NCBI RefSeq assembly: GCF_052324685.1
Contig: NW_027506872.1
Span: 2,921,432-2,985,431 of the forward strand
From: Brachyhypopomus gauderio
Lineage: Eukaryota; Chordata; Actinopteri; Gymnotiformes; Hypopomidae
Reading direction: 5' to 3'
Length of the DNA stretch: 64,000 nt
Shown: positions 30,890 through 41,771 of the stretch, piece after piece
How positions within the stretch are numbered: the stretch's first letter is position 1
Layout: each line of letters begins with the position of its first letter
The notes under the pieces: generated by a model
Seen by the model: the letters and a program-made list of their open reading frames with translations, nothing else
What the model was told of the DNA's origin: nothing
The model's database searches: none
Translations under genes and position numbers: made by a program

Positions 30890-32600
30890 TTAGAACATAT
30901 CAGTACCTTTTGATGTGTAGCTTGCAGTACTATCTACAAATAACTTTAAAATATATATATAACATATGATTCCAAGTTCTGAAGGGTGATTTACTGCTTT
31001 TTTGCATGCAAAAGTGGAATTGACACAAATTTGTCTTTGTATGGAATAACAAAGGCCTTCCCCTCTATTTGTCTGTCCATGGACCAAATGTATGCCAAAC
31101 ATCGATGATGATAGTGGATATTGAAAGAATGGTTCATGCTGCTCAAATGTACTGTACGCAACATATACTTCATTCGTGTAAGACACAATATTTTTAACCT
31201 TAACAACTTTTCCTCCCAAATAAAGATGACTGTTGGCTTGATCAAGTTTGACAGTGAAGAGTGAGGTTGCCAGCTCTTTGTACTGTGTTGCACCACAGAA
31301 AGCTGGTGAAAGAGGACCAGAGGTGTGTTCTTTTGTCACCCTTGTCTTTTTCTCCATGCTGTCACTCCATGGCTTCTCTGATAGTCTCTTTACAATCTGA
31401 CTCAGAGGGCAGCTAGGTTTCCTAATGAGCTTTTTAATTTTATTCAGGTGGTTTTCATATTGGAAAGCACTGAAGCTGTTGAGAGCACCATGGTTTTTTA
31501 CATCTTGTGCAAGATGCACTATACCAGGGGTACTCAACTGGCGGACCGCGGTCCGGATCCGGACCCGAACGCAGTCCTGTCCGGACCCAATCTCATTCCT
31601 GATTAACTGGATACGGACCAAATAAAACCGGAGTATTTATTTCAGGGCTATTGAAAAAACACTCCGTCACGAGTGTTACATTCAACACCCCCCCAACCCC
31701 CCCCGCTGACAAATTTACTTGAGTACGCCTGCACTATACCATACCATACCATACCACTTTATTTATAAAGCACTTTAAAAACAACAATAAAGTTGACCAA
31801 AGTGACCTAAATTGTGAACATTGTAGGAGACAAATTTAGGGCCATACAACTCTCCAACATGAGACACAAAAAGACCCAATATGTCATTGGCGTAGCCCAA
31901 GGAGTCCTCGATCAGGCTATTATTGCTAAGTATGAAAATTCCCACAAAGCAGAAAATTTTCATACACTGCGGTGTGCAGTACATCTTACAATAATAATTG
32001 CCTAAATTCTGTGGCTTTCCATCTGTCAATTTTTCTGAGAGGTCTACGTGCAAACTCTAGAGGCACGCAGCTCTGAGCACCCAGCAGTCGTTCTGTTAAT
32101 AGATTTTGCTGAAACCCAGACAGCCTGCAAGTGAGAGGACCTAACTTCAACCACAGGTGAAGAAGTCGCCACATGACACCTAGGCACACAAGGTGCATAT
32201 AATCAAGAGGGAACCCAGATACCATTCCTGAAGATGTTCCTTCTAAAGGTGAAATGCCAAGGTGGTGATCTGAATCTCCTATTTTTGAAACTTTCATTGG
32301 TTCTGAGAGGCATGTCCGTTCTTGGACATGTCATTCTGTTGTCCATGTAAACTCCGTTCTGTGTGCATTTCTCACAAATGTGTGACCTTTTACACATTTA
32401 ACAAAAGCACGTGCCGGTGCATCGCAAACCACAGAGGAGACCTTTCTTTGGTGGCATGCTGAACTTCAATGACAAAAAATGTTAAGGTTTTCTGACTAGA
32501 CAAGACTAACATTAATGTTAGACAGTAAGGCCGTGTCCCAAACAGCACACTCTGGAACATTACATACTGCACTACCAGTGTTGCAAATAACGCCGTTAAA
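30890..32600 (-). pseudogene. CACTA-like transposase, C-terminal two thirds
   Basis: Conserved blocks of the fish transposase family that pairs with DUF4806 proteins lie in order on the minus strand. They are PLDYMHLVCLGVMWRLLHLW (32220-32160), WKATEFRQLLL (about 32010), VSYNVHNLGHF (about 31800), ALNSFSAFQYENHLNKIKKL (31490-31430) and a C-terminal region to 30890. Stops, frame changes and a 207 bp hAT MITE at 31525-31731 break it. The N-terminal cysteine-rich part near 32350 is only partly visible. I read it as one transposon with 26383-28319, now separated by an LTR insertion. Confidence 0.7.
31525..31731. mobile_element. hAT MITE inside transposase relic
   Basis: 207 bp, CAGGGGTACTCAACTGGCGG to TTGAGTACGCCTG, with perfect 8 bp duplication CACTATAC (31517-31524 and 31732-31739). 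A short ATACC tandem run follows. Confidence 0.88.
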
Positions 32601-33357
32601 AATAACAGCGTTAGGTAACGGCATCATTTTGACAGTAACGGGATAATATAATTAATTCCTTTTCCTGTCGTTACAACGTCGTTGACGTTACTGGTCATTA
32701 AAAGCGGTGCGTTACTATATACTGATATACTAACAGTAATACGAGCGGACCGCTGCCCAGGCTAGTGAGGAGTAACAGATCTCGATAGTTCACGGTTCTC
32801 GGTGTAACACCTGTTTAACTTAACAAGTCAGTAAGCGATTGGGTAAGGCAGCGTTATGGTAGCCAATCAGAGCCAGTGTTTTTACACGCGCGCCCCGAAA
32901 CACACCAGTGACACGACACCAACGGAGAAGAGGCAGAAATGGCGAGTCAGGAGCAAGCCGAAGAAAAGTTAGCATTTTCAAGGTGGCGATATAAACATTA
33001 TTTAAGAAAATACTTGAAGTTCCTGAATGTCTACCAGACTGGGTATTTGATTTATTTAATTAAGAATAGAAGTTTTATTGTTAAGTTTACTTCTGTTGTG
33101 AACAAACCAGTTGTCTCAGGTTGAGAGATTTTAATTTGATTTGATAGATGTAAATGCACTTTATATAGTGTAACTGTTTACTTTTTTTTTTTTTTTTTGT
33201 TTTCTACGGCTCTGGACCGTGCACGCCTGCGTGAATTCAGTGACGAGGCGGGGGTAAAAGTTCACTAAAAAATCGATCTTTGGACGTACGAATCGATAAT
33301 CAGATCATCATATGCGAATCGATTCTGAATCGGAAAATCGATTTTTTCAACACAGGC

Positions 33358-33360
<3 letters not shown>
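32576..33360 (+). mobile_element. hAT transposon fragments, with transposase start
   Basis: Left end CAGTGTTGCAAATAACGCCG. A reading frame from 32939 (MASQEQAEEKLAFSRWRYKH) resembles the N-terminus of a fish hAT transposase and then decays. The right part from about 33190 changes to the AATCGATTTTTT / CACAGGCCTA end of the MITE type seen at 5295-6119, so at least two hAT fragments are fused here. Confidence 0.5.

Positions 33361-33444
<84 letters not shown>
33361..33444. repeat. (TA)n microsatellite
   Basis: About 84 bp of uninterrupted AT dinucleotides at the left border of copy 2. A much shorter one (1804-1815) marks the left border of copy 1. Confidence 0.95.
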
Positions 33445-33447
<3 letters not shown>

Positions 33448-33453
33448 ATTAAT

Positions 33454-33500
33454 TAATTGAGCTGAGCCCCGGATCTTTACATACCCAGGCAACGCCCCTG
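33454..33500 (-). repeat. hAT-like terminus, copy-2 left border
   Basis: Identical in layout to 1822-1868: ends CAACGCCCCTG, followed by GTTAAGAGTAATGCTGGCC in both copies. Confidence 0.7.
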
Positions 33501-33930
33501 GTTAAGAGTAATGCTGGCCTTTCACATAATGGCCTTAGAATCGTTTTACTTTCCCAGACAAATTTGCAGTGTCGGAATAAAATCAAGAGTTTTTATGAAG
33601 TCCCGTCATCTCGATCGATGGATGTAAGGCGGTCAGGATGTGTCACGTCTGGCTCCGCCCCCTTTCTTGTAACTCGTTGTTATCACGCCCCCCCCCCCCC
33701 CCCCCCGTCCAGCTGTACTGTGTTAGCTAATCTTGGTTTTCAGTAAGTGTGTGTATATGTACATCCTATGTCTCTACTTACCTTCGGGCATCATTACTCT
33801 AGCTCCTGGTTATACTTTGTCTTGGTTGGTCTTTGATTACCTTCAAGTTTTCTTACAGTTTATGTCTCTCTCCCTTTTTCTGATACGTGGTGTTTTGGGT
33901 TTTCGGTATGTTTGGTCTCTGTGTTGTGTA

Positions 33931-34163
33931 ACGTGGTTTATGTTAAGGGTTTGGTTGAGTGCGTGTTGCTTGTTCATGTAGTTCGATAACGTGGTTTATG
34001 TTACAGGTTTGTCTAGAGCGCGTGTTGCTTGTTCGTGTAGTTCTATGACGTGGTTTATGTTAAGGGTTTGGTTGAGTGCGTGTTGCTTGTTCATGTAGTT
34101 CTATGACGTGGTTTAAGTTAAAGGTTTGGTTGAGTGCGTGTATCTTGTTCATGTACGGTCCCT
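33931..34163 (+). repeat. Four tandem 58-bp repeats in the solo LTR
   Basis: Units begin ACGTGGTTTA at 33931, 33989, 34048 and 34106 (spacing 58, 59, 58). Each ends with TTGTTCATGTAGTT-like sequence. Repeats in an LTR of this sort often act as enhancers; that is inference here. Confidence 0.85.
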
Positions 34164-34273
34164 TGTGCTTTTAGTACGTTCTCTTAGTTCTGTTTTGTAT
34201 TTAGATTTCGTGTTCGTGTATGGTTGTTTCTTGCATCACGTGTGCCTGTTCATGTCAATGTATACTACTGTAA

Positions 34274-35809
34274 TGGCGCATTTCCACTAGGGCCTGCTTG
34301 GCGCGGTATGGTTTGATTCGCGACGGTTTGTGAGTGTTTCCATTAGTACCAGGACCCGTTTAGCCGGTACTTTCGGGTACTATTTTCGTACCGACTCGCT
34401 CGAGGTTCTAACCGTTCCGAAGCGGTACAGTTCTGTGACGTGGAGGGACAGCATGACACTGATTGGCCAGGGAGTGTCGTCACAGGTTGCGTCAGGAGAG
34501 CGAGTCCTCCGCTATGCTATGGACTCCTCAGCCATTTTTAAAACCCAAGGAGCGAAGTCTGTTCCCTGGTCAAACGCCGAGGTACAAACCTTTCTGTTAA
34601 TAATCAGCGATCAAAAAATCCAGGGCGAACTGGACGGGGCCACTAGAAATGTAAAGGTTTTTAGCGAGGTTTGCGCGCTAATGGCCACTCATGGCTACCA
34701 GCGGTCCGTTCAGCAGTGCCGGTCGGTCCAAGCTAAAAAAGCTTAACGCGATTACCGGGCGGTGAAGGACCATAACGGACGCAGCGGAGCAAACCGCAAA
34801 GACTGGAAATGGTTCCAGCAAATGGATGTCATATACGGTCACCGGCCAGTAACGGAAGAGAAAACGTGCTGGACACGACAATGTCGGTGCTGGAGGCCAC
34901 GGAGAATGGTGAGTGTATTGTGATTTCACAGTTTAACTACTAGGCTCGTAAAAGATGTAATATGAATGCATCTATTGTAAATGCAGGAATTTAGAGCTGT
35001 GTTTGTAGTTAATGTTACCACCACAGTCACTACTGTACAATAGCTAGCTCTTAGCCTTGCTAGTTGCTAGTTAGCTGTAGCCATAGCAGCGATGACGTGC
35101 TACACAGTTTGTGCAGTTACGCTATATTGTTGTTGCTTTCACGGGAATACTTGTGTTTAATATTTGTTATTTTTTACGTTCAAGATTCCCCTTCCACTGA
35201 CGAGGCGAGCAGAGTTGGCGGAAAATGTTTCCTTCAACCGGGCTTTCCTCGGGGTGCTTGGCGAACTTGTGAACACCATGCGAGACAGACGCCAGTAAAA
35301 GCACACAAAGTGTTGCTTGTAGTACTATAAATATTTATTTCATATAAAGCTATACGTATATATTTGCTTTTTGCACTTTTTTAAACTATAACTATATTAT
35401 TTACATATGTTGTACTTTAAATATCTATATTTCATAATAAAGTTTGATTTCATTTGATTGTATGACTGATGCTTTTTATGCAAAGTGTGTTCAGCCTGTT
35501 TGAGTAATACCAAATTATTATCAATAATTAGAGCAACCACATACAATAATGAAGATAAAGATAAATAAGATACAATAATGCTATTTGTTAAGGGGTGTTG
35601 TGCCGGTGTTGTGGTCGCATACAAATGCCGGTGTTGTGGTCGCATACAAATTATGTCACGACACTACAACCCGCGCGCCAACAGCGACTCCACCCACATT
35701 GGGGTGGTTCACCATTGTAATGGAAACACAACGCGACCGTACCGTTCCGTTGCGAAGCGACCCGTATCGAACCGTACCGTGCCAAGCAGGCCCTAGTGGA
35801 AATGCGCCA
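34274..35809 (+). mobile_element. PIF/Harbinger-type transposon without transposase
   Basis: Inverted ends TGGCGCATTTCCACTAGGGC...(inverse) and target duplication TAA (34271-34273 and 35810-35812), as expected for PIF/Harbinger. Of the two usual genes only the Myb/SANT-like DNA-binding protein is present; no DDE nuclease is seen. 1536 bp. Confidence 0.85.
34519..34920 (+). pseudogene. Myb/SANT-like (trihelix) DNA-binding protein
   Basis: Starts at the methionine at 34519 (MDSSAIFKTQGAKSVPWSNA). It shows the trihelix pattern of PIF/Harbinger helper proteins: WSNAEVQTFLLI, ELDGATRNVKVF, GYQRSVQQCRSVQAK. A stop at 34744-34746 cuts the domain. Beyond it, in the same frame, RDYRAVKDHNGRSGANRKDW continues, ending with a GTGAGT-like site near 34911. 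Helper protein that would bind transposon ends; inactivated by a nonsense change. Confidence 0.75.
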
Positions 35810-36294
35810 TAAGTTGTGCTCTTGTGTTTAGTCCAGTCTAGTGCCTTTGTTGTTTCCACTGTCTTGGAGTTTAAGTGTGTGTACTCTGTTTGTCATGCCT
35901 CGTCTTCGCGTTCTACTTGCGTGTCCTCAGGCAAGGTAGAACGCGTAATAAACTCTATGATTGTACAGTCTGCTTCGCAAATGTGTCCGCCCCTTGATGA
36001 TACTACAGCCCCACCGTTACAGGATGGATGTAATAAGTCTGTGATTTTCTCATCTTCACAAATATGGAGGACAAAACATGACATAAAAATAAATAAATAC
36101 ATGTACAAATAAATCAGTATATACATAAACATATAAACGAATAAATAAATAAATGCACAAATAAAGTATTAAATACATTAATATATAAATAAATAAATGT
36201 ACAAATAAATCCTTAAATACATAAATAAATGTATTTATTTCTCTATTTCTATATTTATCTATGTATTCATTTATACATTTATTTATTTCCACGT

Positions 36295-36922
36295 TGTCGT
36301 GGAAATTTCCTAATAAATGGATGAGGACTCAGACGTGGTTAAATGATTAATTTATTACAAAAATATAAATATATATAAATAGGACAAAGACAGATACAAG
36401 ACAGACACAGACAGACACAGACATGAGAGTCTCATTCAAGCATGACAACTCTGAAGGCAGGGGGGCGCTCCCCCTGCTTATATACAATCTTAAACACAAT
36501 TCAGCAGTTCTAACAGCAGGTTATCTTAAGCACAGCATGTTCCAAAACATAGGCGTCCAGCAGGCTACTTTGTCTCACATGTGTGTATCTCCTAATATGG
36601 ACTTCCCTAGAGTTAGCGGAAGCAACTGATGTATCAGTTGAACACAGAGAAAGCTAAATGACCCAAGACTAGTAGCCTAGTGACTACCAGTTAACAGAGT
36701 GTTCTTACCCTCAGCACTCTCCCTGACCTGGGTCACATATAGCACACATGCATAATATGAACTAAACATGGTTACACTGAATCACACTACTTCATTATTG
36801 TAGTCCTTCTGCTTAGTCAGAATGGACATGTCCTAAATCATAAAGTTCATAATGATCTCTTATAATAACTAAACATGATCTAATCAATGATAATTAGTCA
36901 ATAATCAATAATTTCTCTCACA
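36295..36922 (-). repeat. 3' LTR of endogenous retrovirus
   Basis: 628 bp, apparently identical to the 5' LTR. TATATAAG at 36477-36484 and AATAAA at 36351-36356 on the minus strand. Preceded on that strand by the polypurine tract AAAGGGGGGAAG (36923-36934). Confidence 0.93.
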
Positions 36923-36934
36923 CTTCCCCCCTTT
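36923..36934 (-). promoter_or_regulatory. Retroviral polypurine tract
   Basis: AAAGGGGGGAAG on the minus strand, abutting the 3' LTR; primer for plus-strand synthesis. Confidence 0.85.
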
Positions 36935-36995
36935 GATTCTGTGTAATCATTAAAAAGGAGAGAATAAATCATTAATTCTATCATAAAGCATCAAC

Positions 36996-38420
36996 TTAAA
37001 ACAGGCCCTGGAGTTTGTTAAGCTGCTCAGGGCCATCGGGCACAACCCAGCCAGTCGCCAGGTCATCCCAGACGTCTTCCTTAAACAGATGTCCCAAGGA
37101 GTCTGCTATCTCAAGCTCCTTTAAGTCGTCATGCAAGGCCATCTGAAAATGCTGACGCATAAGGCCAGTAAGCCACGACGAACAGCAAGACAAAATACAA
37201 GGCACTAAACACAACAACAGCTAAATGATTATTACAATTGGTAAAATCATAGTCAGCATCCAATGTCCCCATGGGCCTAGCCATGAAGTGATCCACCCAA
37301 ACCAGGTTCTTGAACCTCGGCCTTCATGTGATCAATTAAATCTGTAATATTATCATAGTAATCTGGAATGCTGAAACAACATGAAACATTGATTTTCTTA
37401 CACACATCTCCTTCTTTTATGAGGAGGAGGTCTAAAGCTAGTCTATTCTGGACCTATACTTGTCTAATTTCTTTCACTTCTTTGTTTAATAGGTCCAGGG
37501 CAGTCTCAGTACGAGAAGCCAGAGTCAGAATTTGCCATACAAGTCCATTGATCTTATCTATCGTAGCTGCAGTTCCTCCGCCGAGGAACACTGACCATCC
37601 CACAGCAACCGCTGGGGTAGTCCAGGGGTCTGCCAGCGTGTAACCTCTAAACTCACCAGGGATCCCCTCCAGTGAGGCCTCCAGTGGGACACGATCTGGT
37701 ATGGTATAAATTGACACTGGGGGGGTAAGGAAAACTGGAGTACAACACCCTCCCCAGGCGAACTGAAAACTGACCCCTGTTGTATGATCTCTCAGGTAGA
37801 GCAGAGTAGGTTTTCTCTCTGCATGCCCACATCGTCACCCCGTCTGTTACTGGGTTCACGATGCCATGACAGGAGGTGAAACTCCATTTTGCAGAGGAGT
37901 TATTTAGTCTAATGGTGCATGTTGATTCGTCTCTGCCTGTTGCTACCAGATCAACCTGGCACTTGGTGTGCTCTATCCAAAGATGGCCTCCAAGGCCCCC
38001 TCTGAGCATAGACACCACTCTCCCTCAACAGGGGTGGTGTCAAATGTCATGTTGCGAATGCCGGCTCGTGACACCTCGTCATTTGAGTCGCAGTCGTTTA
38101 TTTCCTATGATCCATACTTGCAACATCATCACCTACCCAATCAGGAGCCTTACCACTGTGAATGATGGTGTGAGACATGTTGTAGAATTGACCTGTTAAC
38201 CTATCAATCTCGCATATGGGTCTGTTAATTAACATTGTAGCCATTTTAAAAGTGATTGGTGTTGGTGTTCACGGCATGTGGAAAGGATGGCAAACCAGAC
38301 AGGGCTGGTTTGGTTTCACTGCAGTAGCAGTGACATTGGACATTACACATGCTTTCTTTCCCTCACACCTCTCCTCCGGTGTGGGGGAGATGACAGTTGC
38401 CCCTCCTGTTGAGAAAAGCA
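36996..38420 (-). pseudogene. Endogenous retrovirus env
   Basis: Surface-subunit part at about 38400-37700 (several cysteines, CREKTYSALPERSYNRG region). The transmembrane subunit is at about 37717-37000: an apparent fusion-peptide-like stretch, a heptad region, a C-x6-CC motif, and a membrane anchor with cytoplasmic tail ending at 36996. Stops and frame shifts interrupt both subunits (for example between 37454 and 37217), so no continuous envelope is encoded. Annotation is by layout and motifs only. Confidence 0.75.
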
Positions 38421-38676
38421 TCATGTAAAAAACAACAGCATAACATTCATTCTGGCGGCTGCTCTGGAGCTCTTTTGCAGTGGGTGTGGTGTGTCCACGT
38501 GGCTCGGCTGCTGGTCTTTACAGCTGTGTTGGTTGTTAGCAGCACGTGGATCTCTGATCAGCACCCAGTCTCCCGGCTGGAGCTCGTGCAGTGGATTCTC
38601 TGACACCTCTGACAGCTTTGACCTGCTCAGACAAAATAGAGACAAACTTGTGCAGGATAACATATTAATGGCTCAA

Positions 38677-38714
<38 letters not shown>

Positions 38715-41700
38715 ATTCCGGCGGCACTACTTCCATGTTTGGAGGCCTTCCAAACACAATCTCAAAGGCTGATAAGCCTGTGCGAGCTTGGGGCAGAGTG
38801 CTGCTCTGCCACAAAACCAGAGGCAGACATTTCAATTCTGTTTCCTGAGTTAATTTCCTTTAAAATTTTAGTTAATTTAGCTCCTTTAGCCCTTCGTGTA
38901 CGAAGGGAGTGCCATTGTCACTCGACACCCTCCTGGGTAACCCCCATAGTGGGATTATTTCCCTTAGTAGCATCTTTGCCACCGTATCTGAATTCTGCTT
39001 TGTGATGTGGAAGGCCTCTGTCCATTTGCTAGACATGCATACACACAAGCCTGTATTTCAGCAGGTGTTAGTTCAACAAGATCAATTTGCCAGTGTCGAA
39101 AGGGTTCGGTCGGCGGCAGGTGTCCGGCGGGTGCATGTTTAGGTCTGTCCCCCTGTGGTGGGATACCAGACATCGTGTATAAAAATTTTGGGTGAGTGTG
39201 GTTATTCTTAGTGCATGCTAGTGCATGCCACTATCCCCCCTTTGCTCATTGTGACTCCTACCATGAGCAATTTCAATCAGTCCTCTCATGTAGGCTGTAG
39301 GGAGACACACGGCTTACCTGTCTCCGTGTGTGTGTCCAGACTCCCCTCATTGTTTTGCACACCCCCTTTTGCCCATCTCTGTTTGTCTTTCATTGTGGCT
39401 TGTGTTTGTATTGCTCTGGTTGTTAAGGGTGTGTCTTCTCTGTTACTGTGATCCGTTAGCATCATTTGTGTGTTTGGAGCCTGCAAAACTGTGTTTTGGG
39501 CTGTGGAGTCTGTGAAGGCATTGCCTTTTGCTACTGTGTCGCCTGTTCTGGTGTGTGCGGCACATTTGATGATTGCAGTTGTGAGATTAGTTGGTGCTTT
39601 ATCTTTGACCTTGAGCTGGTAAGGAATGGTGAGCTCAGCTGCTTGGGCAGAATAATGTGGCAGGAGTGATATTGTTTCCAAAACCTCTGTGTGGATAAAT
39701 GTGCTTTATTTTTTTTTCTGGTCCTGTAAAATTCAAAAAACAGCATGTTTGACCCGAAGTGCGAGTTGAGCGTACCCCACTATATCTCTGAATGCTACCA
39801 GTGCCCGCACCCCGGCTGCCCCGGGGTCTAGTTTTCCTGAAAAGTAGGCTACTGGCCTCTGTCTGTCACTGTGGGCTTGAGTCAAAACACTGGTCCTTTA
39901 ACGTCAACACTCCCCACACACATACGAACACTGAACACACACATCAATTCTGAACTTTTATTTCAGAATTCAAAACTGTTCTTAAGACTCATTTGTTCAA
40001 ACGGGCTTATTCTCTTTAACAAATGTTATTTTTATCTGTTTGTTGTGTCAGAGTTTCAATACATACTACGTCATGACCCAGGAAGTGCACTTTTTTCAGC
40101 AATATTGCAATTTTGCTTAGGAACCTTGTGGCCTTCCCTTGCTAGGTGATGTAGCAATGCCACTGTGGCTCTCTTTGCATGCTTCTCATGTGTTTACACA
40201 GAGTATCAGAACATCTACGTAGTGCAACAGTGCAATGCCCTCTGGAAGTTTCAGAGAGGCCAGACTGTCTCGCAGCGCTGCATTGTAAATGGTGGGTGAT
40301 GTGTATGTTTTTTTTTTACTTCAAAGGAAAATGCAAACCAGTACTGGCTATCTGGATGCACGAAAATGCATTTGCTAGGGCCACTACACTGAACCACTGG
40401 CTATCTGGGGGAATCTGGGAAAGAATATTGTGAGGATTTGGCACTTTTGGGGCTCTAACGTGTACTGCTGCATTGACAGCCAGCAAATCCTGCACAAATC
40501 GCCATTCTTCCCGCCCTGTTTTCTTAACTGGAAAAATTGGAGTGTGCACGGGTGAGTTAGGGCACAGTACGATCACTCCAGCTTGCCTAAGTGATTGGAA
40601 AAACTGGCCTAATTTCCTTTGAGCGCCTCAGGCTTCAAAGGGTATTGATGTTGTTTTGGCCTATAGTAAGATTTTGGGGTGATGTGTATGGGCTCACACC
40701 CCCCGTATGAGCCCCAACATCACTCTTACCTGGTGCCCATAATGCTGCAGGAACAGTTCTGAGTTCCTCTTCCTCTCATTTTTTTTTTTTTTTTTCTGAG
40801 AGGGTAAGGGAGGCGGCTAAAAAATACCAAGGGGGTTAATCAGTTCCACTCCCCACCTGCAGGGGAGCCAGCACGGCGCCGGCTGCATCCACGCCCTCCT
40901 GCTAGGGCTAAACATGGTGTTCCTGCCAGGAACTCTCTCCCAATCGGTAATGTCAGACATCTCTGTCATCCATTCACCAACGTCCTGCCATTGTGGCTCC
41001 TCGCACACGTTTGCTAGTGACACGTGTGGTTTAGATCGAGGAAATGAGAACAGGTCTTCTTGTTCTAATGTGGTTTGCACCATTGCCGCAGCCCACACGC
41101 AATCCCACACAATAGCAGTGACAACCAAGCAATCATGTTTTCCAACCTTAAATTTATCCTCAAAACCTCTATCGGGGCCCTCACTCACATGCAGCGTGCA
41201 GTGCAGTGACCCCTACGGTCTCAACATCAAATCACCTGGCAACAAACTACACACTTCACACATGAAGTGTTCCCAACACTCTCCTCCTGCACTCTGCAGC
41301 TCATAAACATACAGTGGAACTCCTGCTGATAACTGAACCGCAACACAGCTAACTCCCACTCCATAAACAACCCCTCAGGCCTGCTACTCAGGCCCAATTT
41401 ACACATTAAGTCACAACCCATAGCAGTTAAATTAAATTAAATTAAAAATTCATGTTCAAATGTATTATTTCATTTACATCGGAGAGGCTCTTCTTTTTTT
41501 TTTCTTTGAATGGGTGGCACCACTATAAACCTAAATCTTTTATTTTAGTGCCGTTTACAGTCAGTGTTATTTTAGGCAGGCCCTGCGGCCCTACACTAAT
41601 CTTCTGCAAGCATTGATAAATTAAATGATAATTTAAACCAGTTACTTTCCTTTTTGTCGTCTTCCAGTGGTCCTGTACCGTCCAGCCTCTCCGCTGCCCG

Positions 41701-41765
41701 TCAATCTCTGAAAGTTCTGTTTCTCTGCTCAGCATTTTCTTCATTTTCAGGACAATCTCTTGCAA
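38421..41765 (-). pseudogene. Endogenous retrovirus pol
   Basis: Fragments in order on the minus strand: protease/linker region (41765-41227); RT start with PVHTPIFPVKK and RFVQDLLAVN (40576-40316); further RT pieces to about 39850; RNase H end (39681-39286); integrase (39173-38964, with FRHWQIDLVEL); integrase C-terminus (38663-38421, LQPGDWVLIRDP). Each piece is separated by stops or frame changes. The first catalytic Asp region of RT reads VVALANAF, lacking the expected acidic residue. Clearly dead. Confidence 0.82.
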
Positions 41766-41771
41766 AGTGTC

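Larger units (their letters stand above)
33641..36021 (+). mobile_element. Solo LTR interrupted by a PIF/Harbinger element
   Basis: TGTCACGTCTGG...CCACCGTTACA, flanked by the 5 bp duplication GGATG (33636-33640 and 36022-36026). The unfilled site is seen in copy 1 near 2013-2018. Subtracting the nested element leaves about 840 bp, with a poly(A) signal (CGTAATAAACT near 35948). No internal retroviral region is present, so it is a solo LTR formed by recombination. Confidence 0.85.

Noticed and set aside
36996..38420. Captured envelope (syncytin-like) gene
   Set aside because: Stops and frame shifts interrupt both subunits, and it sits inside a complete provirus with identical LTRs. There is no sign of host domestication.
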